64,000 nucleotides of DNA, from contig JANQSD010000013.1 of NCBI GenBank assembly GCA_028284225.1, forward strand, positions 200,422-264,421. The letters are read 5' to 3'. Origin of the DNA: Arenicellales bacterium (lineage in GTDB: Bacteria; Pseudomonadota; Gammaproteobacteria; Arenicellales; JAHEKD01). The notes under the pieces were generated by a model that ran no database searches, had not been told where the DNA came from, and saw only the letters and a list, made by a program, of their open reading frames with translations. The position numbers were made by a program, and so were the translations under genes. This document shows, one piece after another, positions 27,017 to 36,507 of the stretch. Each line of letters begins with the position of its first letter. Within the stretch, counting starts at the first letter, position 1.

Positions 27017-28021
27017 CTAGCTTAAGGCACCGCCACAACTACTGCCTGCACCTGCAGTGCAACCGAAGCAATGATAGCGTGTAGCTATTTTTTGTTTTAA
27101 AAGTTCCGCCGATGAAATTTGCCAGAGAAAAATATCCTTTTTATCTGCCAATGGCAATTCCAGCATTTGATTAAAATCACAATCGTAAACCTTACCCGTC
27201 CAATCAATGCTTATCAGAGTCTTGCACATCACACTATTGACGGTTTGCGGATTAAAATTATCCAACAATAATTGCATGTAATCGTCAAATTGACCATCAC
27301 GTGTCAAGCTGTGTTCAAAACGGCTAACCGGCAGATTGGCCAGAGCGAACAATTGATTAAAGACAATTCCAAAATCATCTTTAAGCTTTTGTTTGTAATC
27401 AGCTTGTAGCTGTTTTTGGTCCGGAGGAAGAAACGCACCACCGGGGTTATATACTAAATCCAAAGTCAGCTCCGGCACCACTGCATAACCCACCTGGTTG
27501 AGGGCTTGCAGGGCCTCGATACTTTTTTCGAATACACCTTTACCACGCTGTTTATCCGTATTATCCGCCGTATAGCAGGGTAAAGAACAAATCAATTGTA
27601 TTTTATTATCTGCATACCATTGAGCTAGGTCATGTTGGTCAGGTTCAAACAATACTGTCAGATTACAACGCGAAATAACCTTTATGCCTAATTCTCGGAA
27701 AGCCATCACAAAGTCACGAAAATTTGGATTTAACTCAGGTGCTCCCCCGGTAATATCAACCGATTTGATGTCATTGTTTGCGGCCCAGTCAATGATCCTG
27801 GACATGGTTTCCCAGGTCATAATCTCCGTACGCTTAGGTCCCGCATCTACATGACAGTGGGTACAAGCCTGATTGCACAATTTACCGACATTAATTTGTA
27901 AATCGAGTAAATTTTCTCTGCTTAGGGACTCAAAACCATTTTGCTTTAAAACACGAGAGAAAGAATAGCGTTTATTTCTTTCAGCCTCAGTCGTCTTTAT
28001 ACTGACTGCAACAGCATCCAT
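27017..28021 (-). CDS. ArsS-like radical SAM protein (DUF3641 C terminus)
   Basis: A radical S-adenosylmethionine enzyme of 334 residues. The [4Fe-4S] motif CNQACTHC (Cys49, Cys53, Cys56) is of the CxxxCxxC type. DITGGAPELNP is the SAM-binding GGE-like strand. The C terminus ends HCFGCTAGAGSSCGGALS (Cys318, Cys321, Cys329), the hallmark of the ArsS family, some members of which make arsenosugars. No ArsM methyltransferase is present. The gene lies 21 bases after doxX, last in a bufferin-type operon on this strand, which raises the possibility of action on the peptide or in metal or metalloid defence. Confidence 0.85.
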   Translation of the reverse strand: MDAVAVSIKTTEAERNKRYSFSRVLKQNGFESLSRENLLDLQINVGKLCNQACTHCHVDAGPKRTEIMTWETMSRIIDWAANNDIKSVDITGGAPELNPNFRDFVMAFRELGIKVISRCNLTVLFEPDQHDLAQWYADNKIQLICSLPCYTADNTDKQRGKGVFEKSIEALQALNQVGYAVVPELTLDLVYNPGGAFLPPDQKQLQADYKQKLKDDFGIVFNQLFALANLPVSRFEHSLTRDGQFDDYMQLLLDNFNPQTVNSVMCKTLISIDWTGKVYDCDFNQMLELPLADKKDIFLWQISSAELLKQKIATRYHCFGCTAGAGSSCGGALS

Positions 28022-28042
28022 AGAGATATTTCTATAAGTGGT

Positions 28043-28498
28043 TTAAGGATTAGGGATATTATCCGGCATATGGCGCCAACGAATAAAATGATCAAAAGAC
28101 AATTTACCCGGTCCACGTACGAACAAGTAAAGTAAAATCAAACCCCAAAGTTGATGTTGGGCAACCCCGGCTGCATTTAAGCTTGGATATGAAACCACAG
28201 CAACAATATTGAAAACAAACAAGGCTCCAGCAGCCCAACGTCCGCCCAATCCAAGCGCCAGGAAAATAGGTAGAATTAATTCTGAATAACTACCCAGATA
28301 GGCAGCTGCTTCATAGGGAAGAAGGGGCACTTTATATTCATATTGAAACAAAAATTTTGTCGTATCGGTAACCACAGGCGGGAAACCTGTTACTTTCGTT
28401 AACCCCGATTTAAAAAATACCCAGGCAACCCATAGTCGTAGTGCCAGGTCAGGAATAGAAACAAATCGTTCAAGAAACAAAATGAAAGATTTAATCAC
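28043..28498 (-). CDS. DoxX-family membrane protein
   Basis: A 151-residue inner-membrane protein with four helices. The N-terminal RFVSIPDLALRLWVAWVFFKSG and the central glycine-rich helices match DoxX. DoxX proteins are frequent fourth members of DUF2282-MNIO-DUF2063 operons, and may handle quinone-linked redox or membrane steps there; the exact role is unproven. It lies 24 bases after the DUF2063 gene and 21 bases before the radical SAM gene, all on the minus strand. Confidence 0.88.
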   Translation of the reverse strand: MIKSFILFLERFVSIPDLALRLWVAWVFFKSGLTKVTGFPPVVTDTTKFLFQYEYKVPLLPYEAAAYLGSYSELILPIFLALGLGGRWAAGALFVFNIVAVVSYPSLNAAGVAQHQLWGLILLYLFVRGPGKLSFDHFIRWRHMPDNIPNP

Positions 28499-28522
28499 AT
28501 TGAACTCCGTTTAAGATCACAA

Positions 28523-29332
28523 TTATTTTATCAGACACTCATCGTCTTTAGAGGTTCTTACTAATTTAAAATCACTAATATTATTTAACGTCACATTTTT
28601 TACTAGCAATTGGTTTAAATCAATCTGTTGGTCTGGGAACATATCTATTAAAGCGGTTGAAATTTCACCAAGCATTTTGCTGTCTTTAATTAAATTAAGA
28701 AATTGATATTCAACTTCATCCAGAGACTGGAATACATTCTCAAACTTACGCCGGCCGATAAGAAAAAAATATTTCTTTGCTTCAAGCTTAATTTCAGGTG
28801 GATTATCAGACTGATTGGCCTGCCATATCTCAACTAGAGGATAGTTACTGGCAATCAATCTGGATGCCGGATTCAGGCTAAATACTATATACCCGTAGTC
28901 CTGTTCATCGACATCCTGGAGTCGCTGCAAATCAAACGGATTAGTTTCAAGCTCATGGAAAACGCGATGATAGGCCCACTCAAACCTTGCCATATCGGGC
29001 AAATAGGTAAGTTGCTTTGCAGGCTCAAATTCAGCCAAAAATAACCCGAACTCTGACCCGTATTCATGCAAATTACCGTGCTTTGATGGTGTATTTTGAA
29101 TAAAATTTTTTGCAGCGTAATCAAAAAATTCTTCTCCGACCAGTTTTCTAATCACTGGATAAACTGCGGCCAAACTCGAAACAAGGCTCAGTTTAAAGTT
29201 GTTTTGATAAACTTGAAGGCGCTGATTATTTTGCAGCTGATTAAATTTAACTTGTGCCGCTATATCCGGCGAGGTGGGTAATCCCTGCAGATGTCTGGCG
29301 AATTGTTCCTGAATGTCACGCAGCGTGGGCAC
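28523..29332 (-). CDS. MNIO partner protein, DUF2063 (BufC/HvfC)
   Basis: A 269-residue cytoplasmic protein with an N-terminal DUF2063 domain (about 1-95: LRDIQEQFARHLQ, then LQVYQNNFKLSLVSSLAAVYPVIRKLVGEEFF). These proteins bind the precursor peptide and the DUF692 enzyme during cysteine modification. The C-terminal part resembles the wHTH-like PqqD-type recognition region of BufC proteins (EYQFLNLI onward), as far as can be judged by eye. It overlaps the MNIO gene by 17 bases, so the two are translationally coupled. The symbol bufC or hvfC would apply by family. Confidence 0.88.
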   Translation of the reverse strand: MPTLRDIQEQFARHLQGLPTSPDIAAQVKFNQLQNNQRLQVYQNNFKLSLVSSLAAVYPVIRKLVGEEFFDYAAKNFIQNTPSKHGNLHEYGSEFGLFLAEFEPAKQLTYLPDMARFEWAYHRVFHELETNPFDLQRLQDVDEQDYGYIVFSLNPASRLIASNYPLVEIWQANQSDNPPEIKLEAKKYFFLIGRRKFENVFQSLDEVEYQFLNLIKDSKMLGEISTALIDMFPDQQIDLNQLLVKNVTLNNISDFKLVRTSKDDECLIK

Positions 29333-30176
29333 AGGTTTGATCCATCACTGTCTGTGCTTGATTCATTTCTTGCAGCAAAACCGAAAACTCCGGTAAGTCT
29401 GTATCCCATTCTATTAAAGTTGGAACCGGTCCCAGTCTGGCAATTGCAAACTGGTAAAGCGCCCATACTTCATCACATATTAATTGGTTATGTGTATCAA
29501 TCCGAATTTCAGTGTCATCCACTGATTTAACTGTATGTCCGGCAAGGTGAATTTCCTTCACATATGCGACTTCGACTTCTGCCAGATACTTTCTTGCAGA
29601 AAAATGATGATTACAGGCATTGACATAAACATTATTGACATCCAGCAATAATCCACAGCCTGTTCGCTTGGCAAGTTCGTTAGTAAAATCCCATTCTGGA
29701 ATTGAAGATTGCACAAATTCCAGATAGGTTGAGGCATTTTCAATGACTATTTGCTGACCTAATTCATTTTGAATTTGATCGACTTTTTCACTGACATGAT
29801 CCAGTGCCTCCTCGGTATACGGAATAGGGAGTAAGTCGTTAAAATACTGTCCGTTTACTGAACTCCAGGACAAATGCTCAGAGACCTGTCCTGGTTGATA
29901 ATATTCGATTAACTGTTTCAGGCGTTTCGTATGGCTAGCATCAAGTTGATCGACCGATCCGATTGACATACCCACACCATGAAAACTGATGGCATGATCC
30001 TGGCGAATTTTTTCTAAATAGTAATGCGGGACACCACCGAGCCCGAAATAGTTTTCAGGATGGACTTCATACCAGGGAACCAGCCCGGGACTAGCTTCGG
30101 CATCTTTATAATGTTCAGCACGCAAGCCGATCCCGGCTTGTGCCGGGATCGGTTGATAAGAAAATTCAGTCGTCAT
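29316..30176 (-). CDS. MNIO peptide-modifying enzyme, DUF692 (BufB/HvfB)
   Basis: A multinuclear non-heme iron oxidative enzyme of 286 residues with a TIM-barrel fold. Metal ligands are visible along the chain: EVHPENYFG, SFHGVGMSIG, SEHLSW, IENASTY, DVNNVYVNACNH, EIHLAGH, IDTHN and LIEWDTDLPE. Enzymes of this family convert cysteines of a partner peptide to thiooxazole or related groups. The gene lies 11 bases after the DUF2282 precursor gene and overlaps the DUF2063 gene. Together they are the core of a bufferin-type RiPP operon. Confidence 0.92.
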   Translation of the reverse strand: MTTEFSYQPIPAQAGIGLRAEHYKDAEASPGLVPWYEVHPENYFGLGGVPHYYLEKIRQDHAISFHGVGMSIGSVDQLDASHTKRLKQLIEYYQPGQVSEHLSWSSVNGQYFNDLLPIPYTEEALDHVSEKVDQIQNELGQQIVIENASTYLEFVQSSIPEWDFTNELAKRTGCGLLLDVNNVYVNACNHHFSARKYLAEVEVAYVKEIHLAGHTVKSVDDTEIRIDTHNQLICDEVWALYQFAIARLGPVPTLIEWDTDLPEFSVLLQEMNQAQTVMDQTCAHAA

Positions 30177-30187
30177 GAAACTGAAAC

Positions 30188-30448
30188 TTAGCTGGCTTCT
30201 AAAGTGCCGCCAACCAATTTGTCACAAGTGCCTTTAGGAACAAACACCCAGGCGTCCTTTTGGCCGTCCTCTGTTGAAGTACCGGCACACGAGCTGTTAG
30301 AAGTTTGACAGTCATTACCACCAGCTTTAGCCACACCATAGCATTTTTCCATATCTTGCGCTTGAACGGCTGTAGTTGTAACACCGGTCGCACCCAGTGC
30401 AATCAAGCTTGTGACGGCAGTTGAAAGTAATAAGTTAGTTTTCTTCAT
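30188..30448 (-). CDS. Bufferin-type precursor peptide, DUF2282 (BufA/HvfA)
   Basis: An 86-residue exported peptide. The signal peptide (1-30, ending AVQA) is followed by a mature part with four cysteines at 36, 47, 54 and 75, in [19 protein letters not shown] and PKGTCDK. This is the DUF2282 pattern of bufferins, small periplasmic proteins whose cysteines are modified by an MNIO enzyme and which bind copper in studied species. It has a good ribosome site (GGAG, 8 bases before ATG). It is first in a five-gene minus-strand operon with its modifying enzymes. It is long for a RiPP precursor, as is normal for this family. Confidence 0.92.
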   Translation of the reverse strand: MKKTNLLLSTAVTSLIALGATGVTTTAVQAQDMEKCYGVAKAGGNDCQTSNSSCAGTSTEDGQKDAWVFVPKGTCDKLVGGTLEAS

Positions 30449-30529
30449 GTGTATATCTCCACGTTAGGTTAAAAGAATTAAGTTTACACGACACTATAGA
30501 CATAAGCCTAGATAATTAGTTCAGCAAAT

Positions 30530-30575
30530 GATGCAAGATTAAATAACTTTTTCAATCCATTCAATACGGCTGTGC
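30530..30575 (-). promoter_or_regulatory. Weak candidate promoter upstream of the bufferin operon
   Basis: The minus strand between nth and bufA reads TTGCAT, a 16-base spacer, then TATCTA. Both hexamers are poor matches to sigma-70, and metal- or ECF-sigma-controlled promoters are known for such operons. No clear ECF box was found in this 132-base gap, and the listed bounds are approximate. Confidence 0.2.
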
Positions 30576-30580
30576 AATGG

Positions 30581-31213
30581 CTAAATATTTTTATCGCTGA
30601 ATTCACATAACTGATTGATTTTACAAGCCTTACACTCTGGATTTCGTGCCTTACATACATAGCGGCCATGCAAAATCAGCCAATGATGTGCATCTAGTTT
30701 ATACTCCTTGGGCACAAATTTAAGTAATTTTTTTTCAACTTCTAGCACATTTTTACCCGGTGCTATCCGGGTTCGGTTTGATACTCTAAATATATGTGTA
30801 TCCACAGCAATAGTCGGTTGCCCAAATGCTGTATTGAGTACAACATTAGCCGTTTTACGGCCTACGCCGGCCAAGGCTTCAAGTTGCTCACGATTATCGG
30901 GTACCGTGCCGTCATGTTTTTCCAATAAAGCTTTACTTAGTTTAATTACATTTTCAGCTTTACTATTATAAAGGCCGATGTTTTTGATGTATTTTTTAAG
31001 TTTAGTGGCACCCAGGTCAATGATTTGTTGAGGTGTATTTGCTACTTTATATAATTCTTCAGTCGCTTTATTGACTGAAACATCAGTCGCTTGTGCTGAT
31101 AAAACGACGGCAACCAGCAACTCAAAATTCGATTGATAATTCAATTCAGTTGTTGGTTTTGGATTAGTCGATTTAAGAATCGAAAAAATTTGTCTGCGCT
31201 TGTCAGCATTCAT
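30581..31213 (-). CDS. nth: Endonuclease III
   Basis: A base-excision repair glycosylase/AP lyase for oxidised pyrimidines, 210 residues. The helix-hairpin-helix [16 protein letters not shown] holds the catalytic Lys, and [12 protein letters not shown] holds the catalytic Asp. The C-terminal iron-sulfur loop [17 protein letters not shown] has the C-x6-C-x2-C-x5-C spacing. The ATG at 31213 lies inside the end of the RnfB-like gene; a GTG one codon earlier is possible. The rnfB-nth pairing echoes the E. coli rsx-nth operon. Confidence 0.95.
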   Translation of the reverse strand: MNADKRRQIFSILKSTNPKPTTELNYQSNFELLVAVVLSAQATDVSVNKATEELYKVANTPQQIIDLGATKLKKYIKNIGLYNSKAENVIKLSKALLEKHDGTVPDNREQLEALAGVGRKTANVVLNTAFGQPTIAVDTHIFRVSNRTRIAPGKNVLEVEKKLLKFVPKEYKLDAHHWLILHGRYVCKARNPECKACKINQLCEFSDKNI

Positions 31214-31793
31214 CACGTTTACTCTTGGCTCGCTTAATTGAATCCTGAATCATCTTTTTACGATCCTGAGAGGCAAGTTTTTTCGATGGTTTTTTGTCAG
31301 AGATCCTTGCAATTCGGTTTTGACGTCGAAGACGTGCTTTATCTGCCGATTCAATCGAATAATCCTTCCAGGGACCACCAATAGCCCTGGTCGCCGGTGT
31401 TACCATTTTGATACAGTCCATAGGACAGGGTTCAATGCATAACTCACAGCCTGTGCATTCAGATTCAATGATACTGTGCATGAGTTTATTGGCACCGATG
31501 ATTGCGTCAACCGGGCAGACTTTTATACACAGCATACAGCCGATGCACTCATGCTCCATAATCTGTGCAACTTGCTTGGGCTGGTGTGTGCCATATTCTA
31601 TATTAAGCGGTTTAAAATCAAGCGCTAACAATTGGGCCAGGGCATTGATGGTTACATCACCTCCAGGCGGGCATTGATTAATCTCCGCTTCGCCGTCAGC
31701 AATCGCCTGCGCATACTCCTTGCAACCGGGATAACTGCACTTTGTACATTGCGTTTGTGGTAAACAGTGATCGATTTGCTCAACTGAGACCAT
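31203..31793 (-). CDS. RnfB/RsxB-like iron-sulfur protein
   Basis: A 196-residue ferredoxin-type protein. The N-terminal four-Cys cluster domain ([16 protein letters not shown] then QCPPGG) matches the RnfB Fe-S domain. Two [4Fe-4S] motifs follow: [16 protein letters not shown] and [18 protein letters not shown]. The membrane helix that starts true RnfB is missing, and the Lys/Arg-rich tail is unusual. No other rnf or rsx genes are present, so it may be a free-standing electron carrier, perhaps linked to the Fe-S enzyme encoded by nth downstream. The ATG overlaps the metG stop by one base. Confidence 0.82.
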   Translation of the reverse strand: MVSVEQIDHCLPQTQCTKCSYPGCKEYAQAIADGEAEINQCPPGGDVTINALAQLLALDFKPLNIEYGTHQPKQVAQIMEHECIGCMLCIKVCPVDAIIGANKLMHSIIESECTGCELCIEPCPMDCIKMVTPATRAIGGPWKDYSIESADKARLRRQNRIARISDKKPSKKLASQDRKKMIQDSIKRAKSKRDEC

Positions 31794-33820
31794 TAACTGA
31801 CTTGCATACCTGGTTTGGCACCACTATCCGGAGAAATTAACCATAAATCACTGCCTCCTGGTCCGGCAGATAATACCATGCCTTCTGAAACGCCAAAGCG
31901 CATTTTACGCGGCGCCAGATTGGCAACCACTACAGCATATTTTCCAACCAAGTCTTCAGGCCTGTAGGCTGATTTAATGCCGGAAAAGACATTGCGTTTC
32001 TCATCACCTAAATCAAGGGTCAATTGCAAAAGCTTGTCAGCACCTTCGACATGATTCGCCTCAATAATCAATGCAACACGCAAATCAATCTTGGCAAAAT
32101 CGTCGGTACTTATGGTTGAAGGCTGTTCACTCACACTATTTTCCTTTTTAGTTTCGGGTTGATAAGCCATTTCCGCTTGTAACATTTTTTCTACTTGTGC
32201 AGAGTCAATGCGCTTTAATAAATGAACATAAGTCGCCAGTTCATGATTCAGCAATGGTTGATCAATATTCTTCCAACTATCATTAGCGACAATTTGGGTA
32301 TTAAGAAATTGTTCACTTCGTTGTGCTAACCCCGGTAAAACCGGTGTTAAATACATCATAATGATACGAAATAAATTAATGCCCTGAGTACAAATTAAAT
32401 GCAACTCGTTTTCTTTTTCAAGGTCTTTCGCTAATACCCATGGCTGTTTTTCGTCAATATACTGATTTGCTAAATCGGCAAGGCTCATTATTTTTCTTAT
32501 CAGACGACTATAGTGGCGATTTTCATAATAATCGGTTATTTGTGCTTTAGCGTCGACAATCTGCTCAAATAATTGCTGATCCTCTAACGTCCCGGCCAAT
32601 CGATTATTGAATCGCTTTTTAATAAATCCGGCACAACGACTGGCAATATTCACAAGCTTGCCGACCAAGTCGGCATTGACCCGCTGAACAAAATCATCGA
32701 GATTAAGATCAATGTCTTCGATTTGCGAATTCAATTTAGCGGCATAATAGTAGCGTATATAATCCGCATCAAAATGATCTAAATAGGTCCGTGCCCGAAT
32801 AAACGTACCCCGGGATTTAGACATCTTTTCACCGTTCACCGTCAAAAAGCCATGAGCAAAAATCGCGGTCGGTGTCCGATAGCCGGAACCATGCAACATC
32901 GCCGGCCAAAACAGAGCGTGAAAATAAAGAATATCCTTGCCGATAATATGATACAGCTCAGTGCTTGAATCCGGATGCCAGTACTCGTTAAAGTCCAGAT
33001 CATTTTTGTCACAATAATTCTTGAAGCTTGCCATGTAACCGATTGGAGCATCCAGCCAAACATAAAAGAATTTATCTTCTGTCCCCGGAATCTTAAACCC
33101 GAAGTAGGGAGCGTCACGAGAAATATCCCAATCTTGCAATCCGGCTTCAAACCATTCGTTAAGTTTATTGCTGGCTTGTTTTTGTACTCGCTTTGAATCT
33201 GAAATCCAGTTTTGCAAAAACTCACCAAACTCGGCCAATTTAAAAAAGTAATGCTCTGATTCTTTTTCAATCGGTGGCTCTCCGGATAACACCGATCTGG
33301 GATTAATCAAATCTGTTGGAGAATAAGTCGCGCCGCAATTCTCGCAACTATCACCGTACTGATCTTCGGTTTTACAATTCGGACATTGCCCCTTAATAAA
33401 CCGATCAGGCAAAAACATTTTTTCTCTGGCATCATAGGCCTGCATGATCGTTCGCCGATCAATATAACCTTTATCATTTAGACGATTAAATATTTGCTCG
33501 GCGAAATATCGATTTTCATCAGAATGAGTGGTGTAATAATTATCAAAGCTAATGTCGAAATCCGCAAAGTCCTGCCTGTGCTCAACAGCAACAGCTTCAA
33601 TCAATTGTTCAGGCGTAACTCCCTCATTCTTGGCTTTGATCATGATCGGCGTGCCATGAGCATCTTCGGCGCAAACCAGATGCACGTCATGGCCACAAAG
33701 CCGTTGAAAACGAACCCATATGTCACCTTGTACATGTTCAACCATGTGCCCCAAATGCAAGGAGCCATTAGCATAGGGTAGTGCATGGGTAACCAGAATT
33801 TTTCTTTTATTCTCGCTCAT
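31793..33820 (-). CDS. metG: Methionyl-tRNA synthetase
   Basis: A 675-residue cytoplasmic enzyme that charges tRNA-Met. The class I HIGH-like motif is in [14 protein letters not shown] and the KMSKS loop in [11 protein letters not shown] zinc knuckle ([18 protein letters not shown]) sits near residues 145-162. The C-terminal 110 residues form a tRNA-binding OB domain ([20 protein letters not shown]), which gives a dimeric enzyme. It is convergent with none and divergent from the methyltransferase gene, 66 bases away. It heads metG-rnfB-nth, all overlapping or touching. Confidence 0.96.
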   Translation of the reverse strand: MSENKRKILVTHALPYANGSLHLGHMVEHVQGDIWVRFQRLCGHDVHLVCAEDAHGTPIMIKAKNEGVTPEQLIEAVAVEHRQDFADFDISFDNYYTTHSDENRYFAEQIFNRLNDKGYIDRRTIMQAYDAREKMFLPDRFIKGQCPNCKTEDQYGDSCENCGATYSPTDLINPRSVLSGEPPIEKESEHYFFKLAEFGEFLQNWISDSKRVQKQASNKLNEWFEAGLQDWDISRDAPYFGFKIPGTEDKFFYVWLDAPIGYMASFKNYCDKNDLDFNEYWHPDSSTELYHIIGKDILYFHALFWPAMLHGSGYRTPTAIFAHGFLTVNGEKMSKSRGTFIRARTYLDHFDADYIRYYYAAKLNSQIEDIDLNLDDFVQRVNADLVGKLVNIASRCAGFIKKRFNNRLAGTLEDQQLFEQIVDAKAQITDYYENRHYSRLIRKIMSLADLANQYIDEKQPWVLAKDLEKENELHLICTQGINLFRIIMMYLTPVLPGLAQRSEQFLNTQIVANDSWKNIDQPLLNHELATYVHLLKRIDSAQVEKMLQAEMAYQPETKKENSVSEQPSTISTDDFAKIDLRVALIIEANHVEGADKLLQLTLDLGDEKRNVFSGIKSAYRPEDLVGKYAVVVANLAPRKMRFGVSEGMVLSAGPGGSDLWLISPDSGAKPGMQVS

Positions 33821-33886
33821 TTAACTTGATAATCACGTCTTCATTACAAATTTCAACAAACAGGCTATTATAGGTCAACATTACAT

Positions 33887-35899
33887 ATGTCAGTTCAACT
33901 GATTGCGCTAAATTCACTTAAAAAAAGTACCCACGGCATTTGGGTCAGTCCGGATGCTGACAATGATTTTGGTTATAGCGATGGTAGTAACGAAGAGCAA
34001 TATTTAGTTGACCTATTTAAGTCAAGTCGGGATTTGAGCCTCGGCTCCCAGGAACTGGCGGCAGCCATTCAAGATTGGGCTTCACTTTACCATCTGAGTA
34101 CTAAGCGGGCTAATCTACTCAGAAACATTAATCTAGCTACCGACGCAAAGATATTAGAACTTGGTTGTGGTTGTGGTGCTATCACTCGCTATCTTGCAGA
34201 ACAGGCTTATCAGGTCACCGCTGTAGAGGGCAGCCTAAAGCGGGCTGAGATTGCCAGATTGCGTAATCGTGATATGTCAAATGCCGAAATTATTTGTCAC
34301 AACTTCAATACACTTAATCTGCCTGCTGAACATTATGACGCTGTTCTTTTTATTGGAGTGCTGGAGTACGCTAAACGATTCTCGGGGCAAACTGAAATTA
34401 GCCCGGAACAAGCTGTGATTCAATTACTCAATAAAGCAAAAAACACGTTAAAACCTCAGGGGCTAATTCTCATCGCCATTGAGAATCGTACCGGACTAAA
34501 ATACGAACTTGGTGCGCTGGAAGATCATCTCGCTATAGCCGGCGCCGGTTTGAATAACTATAAAGGTTATGAGTCTACCGGCATCAAGACCTATGATTAC
34601 ACCCAGTGGCAAGAAATTTTTGCTGAATCAGGATTGGCAAATACAGTTTATTTCCCTTTCCCGGATTACAAACTGCCAGATATGGTTATTTGTGGCAATA
34701 TCGATCAGCAAGATGCCGAATACTTAAGCTCACAAATACACAGTAATGATCCAATATCAAACTGGACAATGCCGCAATCTGAGCAACAACAATGGCTGGA
34801 TATACTGCTGCAAGCCAAATTACCTGAAAAAACCAACTCCTTCGGTTTTATTGCAACCAAGACAGAACTAAGTACAAATAAAATCTTTAACAACAATTGG
34901 TGTCTGTATGACAGCAGTGAAATCAAGCCCGAACTCAATTTAAGCTTAAACAGTAATGAAAAAGAAAAAATCAATAAAATCAATCTATTAAGACGTATAT
35001 TTAATAAACCAAGTGAAGTAAAAAAATCATTACTAGACCATTGGCTTGAGGCCTTTTCACAGTCACCCAACCAAGAAACCCTGACATTGCTGGCCAAAGC
35101 GTTTTTATCTGACTATCAGCATGCCTGGCCAAGCAAAAAGTTGCTGGATTTAAACCAGGTTATGTCGGTCCCACAAAAAACAGCCTTACAATATGCTAAA
35201 TATTGGCAACCGCAAACCGACGTAACCGTTGAACAACAACTATTTCATTTATTGCTTGATTTTTGTTTTAACTATAAAAAGTTTCTGGCTAAGGCAAGTG
35301 ATTTGCATTTGCACAGCATAAAACAGATCATTATCAATGTTTTCAATGAGCTTGATTTGGATTTGGAACAATTTGAGTCCAGCCTGATTCGATTTGAACA
35401 GGAATTTATGGACTGCTCTCAAATAAGCAATAGGAGAATTGAACATGATCTAAAAACGCTTATTTCAAGTTTTGATCAACACGGCTTTGCTTACGTCAAC
35501 TCGCAACTATTCTTTAGTAAGCACCCCAACCAATTTACTCAAGACGCTTCGAAAAGCATCTTGACCAAGCAAACAGGGTCGCTGGTGCAGCTATCTTTTA
35601 ATGAATTAGAAAGCGACTGTACAAACTTAAGATTCGACCCTTGTGATCATCTGCATGGCGACCAGCATTTCGTTTTTCTTGATAGCATCGATATACTGGA
35701 TAACAATAGTCATTCGACCACACGAATCAATCTTGCCGATAACCTAAACATTCAAGACATGGAACAAACAAGTCCAGAAAAACAAATATTCAAAGTGAAA
35801 GGAATTGATCCGCAGATTATTTTTTCTCTACCTGATAATTTAAAAAAGACTAGCTCCAGTTATAATCTTACTGTTGGAATACAATGGCTGGGAAAATAA
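33887..35899 (+). CDS. Long SAM-dependent methyltransferase-domain protein
   Basis: A 670-residue protein. The first half has a class I methyltransferase fold, with the SAM motif ILELGCGCGAITRYLA near residue 90, AVEGSLKRAEIARLR, and VLFIGVLEYAKRF near 155. The second half (about 340-670) shows no family I recognise; it is Leu- and Gln-rich and probably helical. Proteins of this shape often occur in polysaccharide clusters, but the neighbours here are metG, dcd and aroC. The substrate is unknown. dcd starts 18 bases downstream, so they may be co-transcribed. Confidence 0.72.
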   Translation: MSVQLIALNSLKKSTHGIWVSPDADNDFGYSDGSNEEQYLVDLFKSSRDLSLGSQELAAAIQDWASLYHLSTKRANLLRNINLATDAKILELGCGCGAITRYLAEQAYQVTAVEGSLKRAEIARLRNRDMSNAEIICHNFNTLNLPAEHYDAVLFIGVLEYAKRFSGQTEISPEQAVIQLLNKAKNTLKPQGLILIAIENRTGLKYELGALEDHLAIAGAGLNNYKGYESTGIKTYDYTQWQEIFAESGLANTVYFPFPDYKLPDMVICGNIDQQDAEYLSSQIHSNDPISNWTMPQSEQQQWLDILLQAKLPEKTNSFGFIATKTELSTNKIFNNNWCLYDSSEIKPELNLSLNSNEKEKINKINLLRRIFNKPSEVKKSLLDHWLEAFSQSPNQETLTLLAKAFLSDYQHAWPSKKLLDLNQVMSVPQKTALQYAKYWQPQTDVTVEQQLFHLLLDFCFNYKKFLAKASDLHLHSIKQIIINVFNELDLDLEQFESSLIRFEQEFMDCSQISNRRIEHDLKTLISSFDQHGFAYVNSQLFFSKHPNQFTQDASKSILTKQTGSLVQLSFNELESDCTNLRFDPCDHLHGDQHFVFLDSIDILDNNSHSTTRINLADNLNIQDMEQTSPEKQIFKVKGIDPQIIFSLPDNLKKTSSSYNLTVGIQWLGK

Positions 35900-35917
35900 T
35901 CAACTTTATTCAAATAT

Positions 35918-36484
35918 ATGGCAATTAAATCAGACAAATGGATCAGAAAGATGGCTCAACAGCACGGCATGATTGAGCCATTTGAAGCAAATCAAATTCG
36001 ATATAATGATAATCAAAAAGTTATCTCCTATGGCACCTCGAGCTATGGTTATGATATTCGTTGTTCAGATGAATTTAAAATTTTCACCAACATTAATTCA
36101 GCCATTGTCGACCCTAAAAACTTTGACGCCAACAGTTTTGTTGACTTCAAAGGTGACGTTTGCATCATTCCCCCTAATTCATTTGCATTGGCTAGGACCA
36201 TAGAATATTTTCGTATACCCAGAAATGTTTTAACCGTCTGTCTTGGCAAGTCAACTTACGCACGCTGTGGAATTATTGTTAATGTCACACCATTTGAGCC
36301 CGAGTGGGAAGGACATGTTACACTTGAATTTTCGAACACCACACCGCTGCCGGCTAAAATTTATGCCAATGAAGGTGTGGCTCAAGTGTTATTTTTCGAA
36401 AGTGACGAAGAATGTGAAGTGTCCTATAAGGATCGTGGCGGCAAATATCAAGGGCAGCAAGGGGTAACCTTGCCCAGAACTTAA
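35918..36484 (+). CDS. dcd: dCTP deaminase
   Basis: Converts dCTP to dUTP, the first step to thymidylate in many bacteria. It has 188 residues. Substrate-binding [20 protein letters not shown] and the catalytic Glu in [11 protein letters not shown] are present, as is the C-terminal [17 protein letters not shown] that closes over the site. It is the Pseudomonas-like form of Dcd rather than the E. coli form. It is followed by aroC after 23 bases. Confidence 0.96.
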   Translation: MAIKSDKWIRKMAQQHGMIEPFEANQIRYNDNQKVISYGTSSYGYDIRCSDEFKIFTNINSAIVDPKNFDANSFVDFKGDVCIIPPNSFALARTIEYFRIPRNVLTVCLGKSTYARCGIIVNVTPFEPEWEGHVTLEFSNTTPLPAKIYANEGVAQVLFFESDEECEVSYKDRGGKYQGQQGVTLPRT

Positions 36485-36507
36485 GACCAAGGAAATCAGA
36501 ATCCAGT

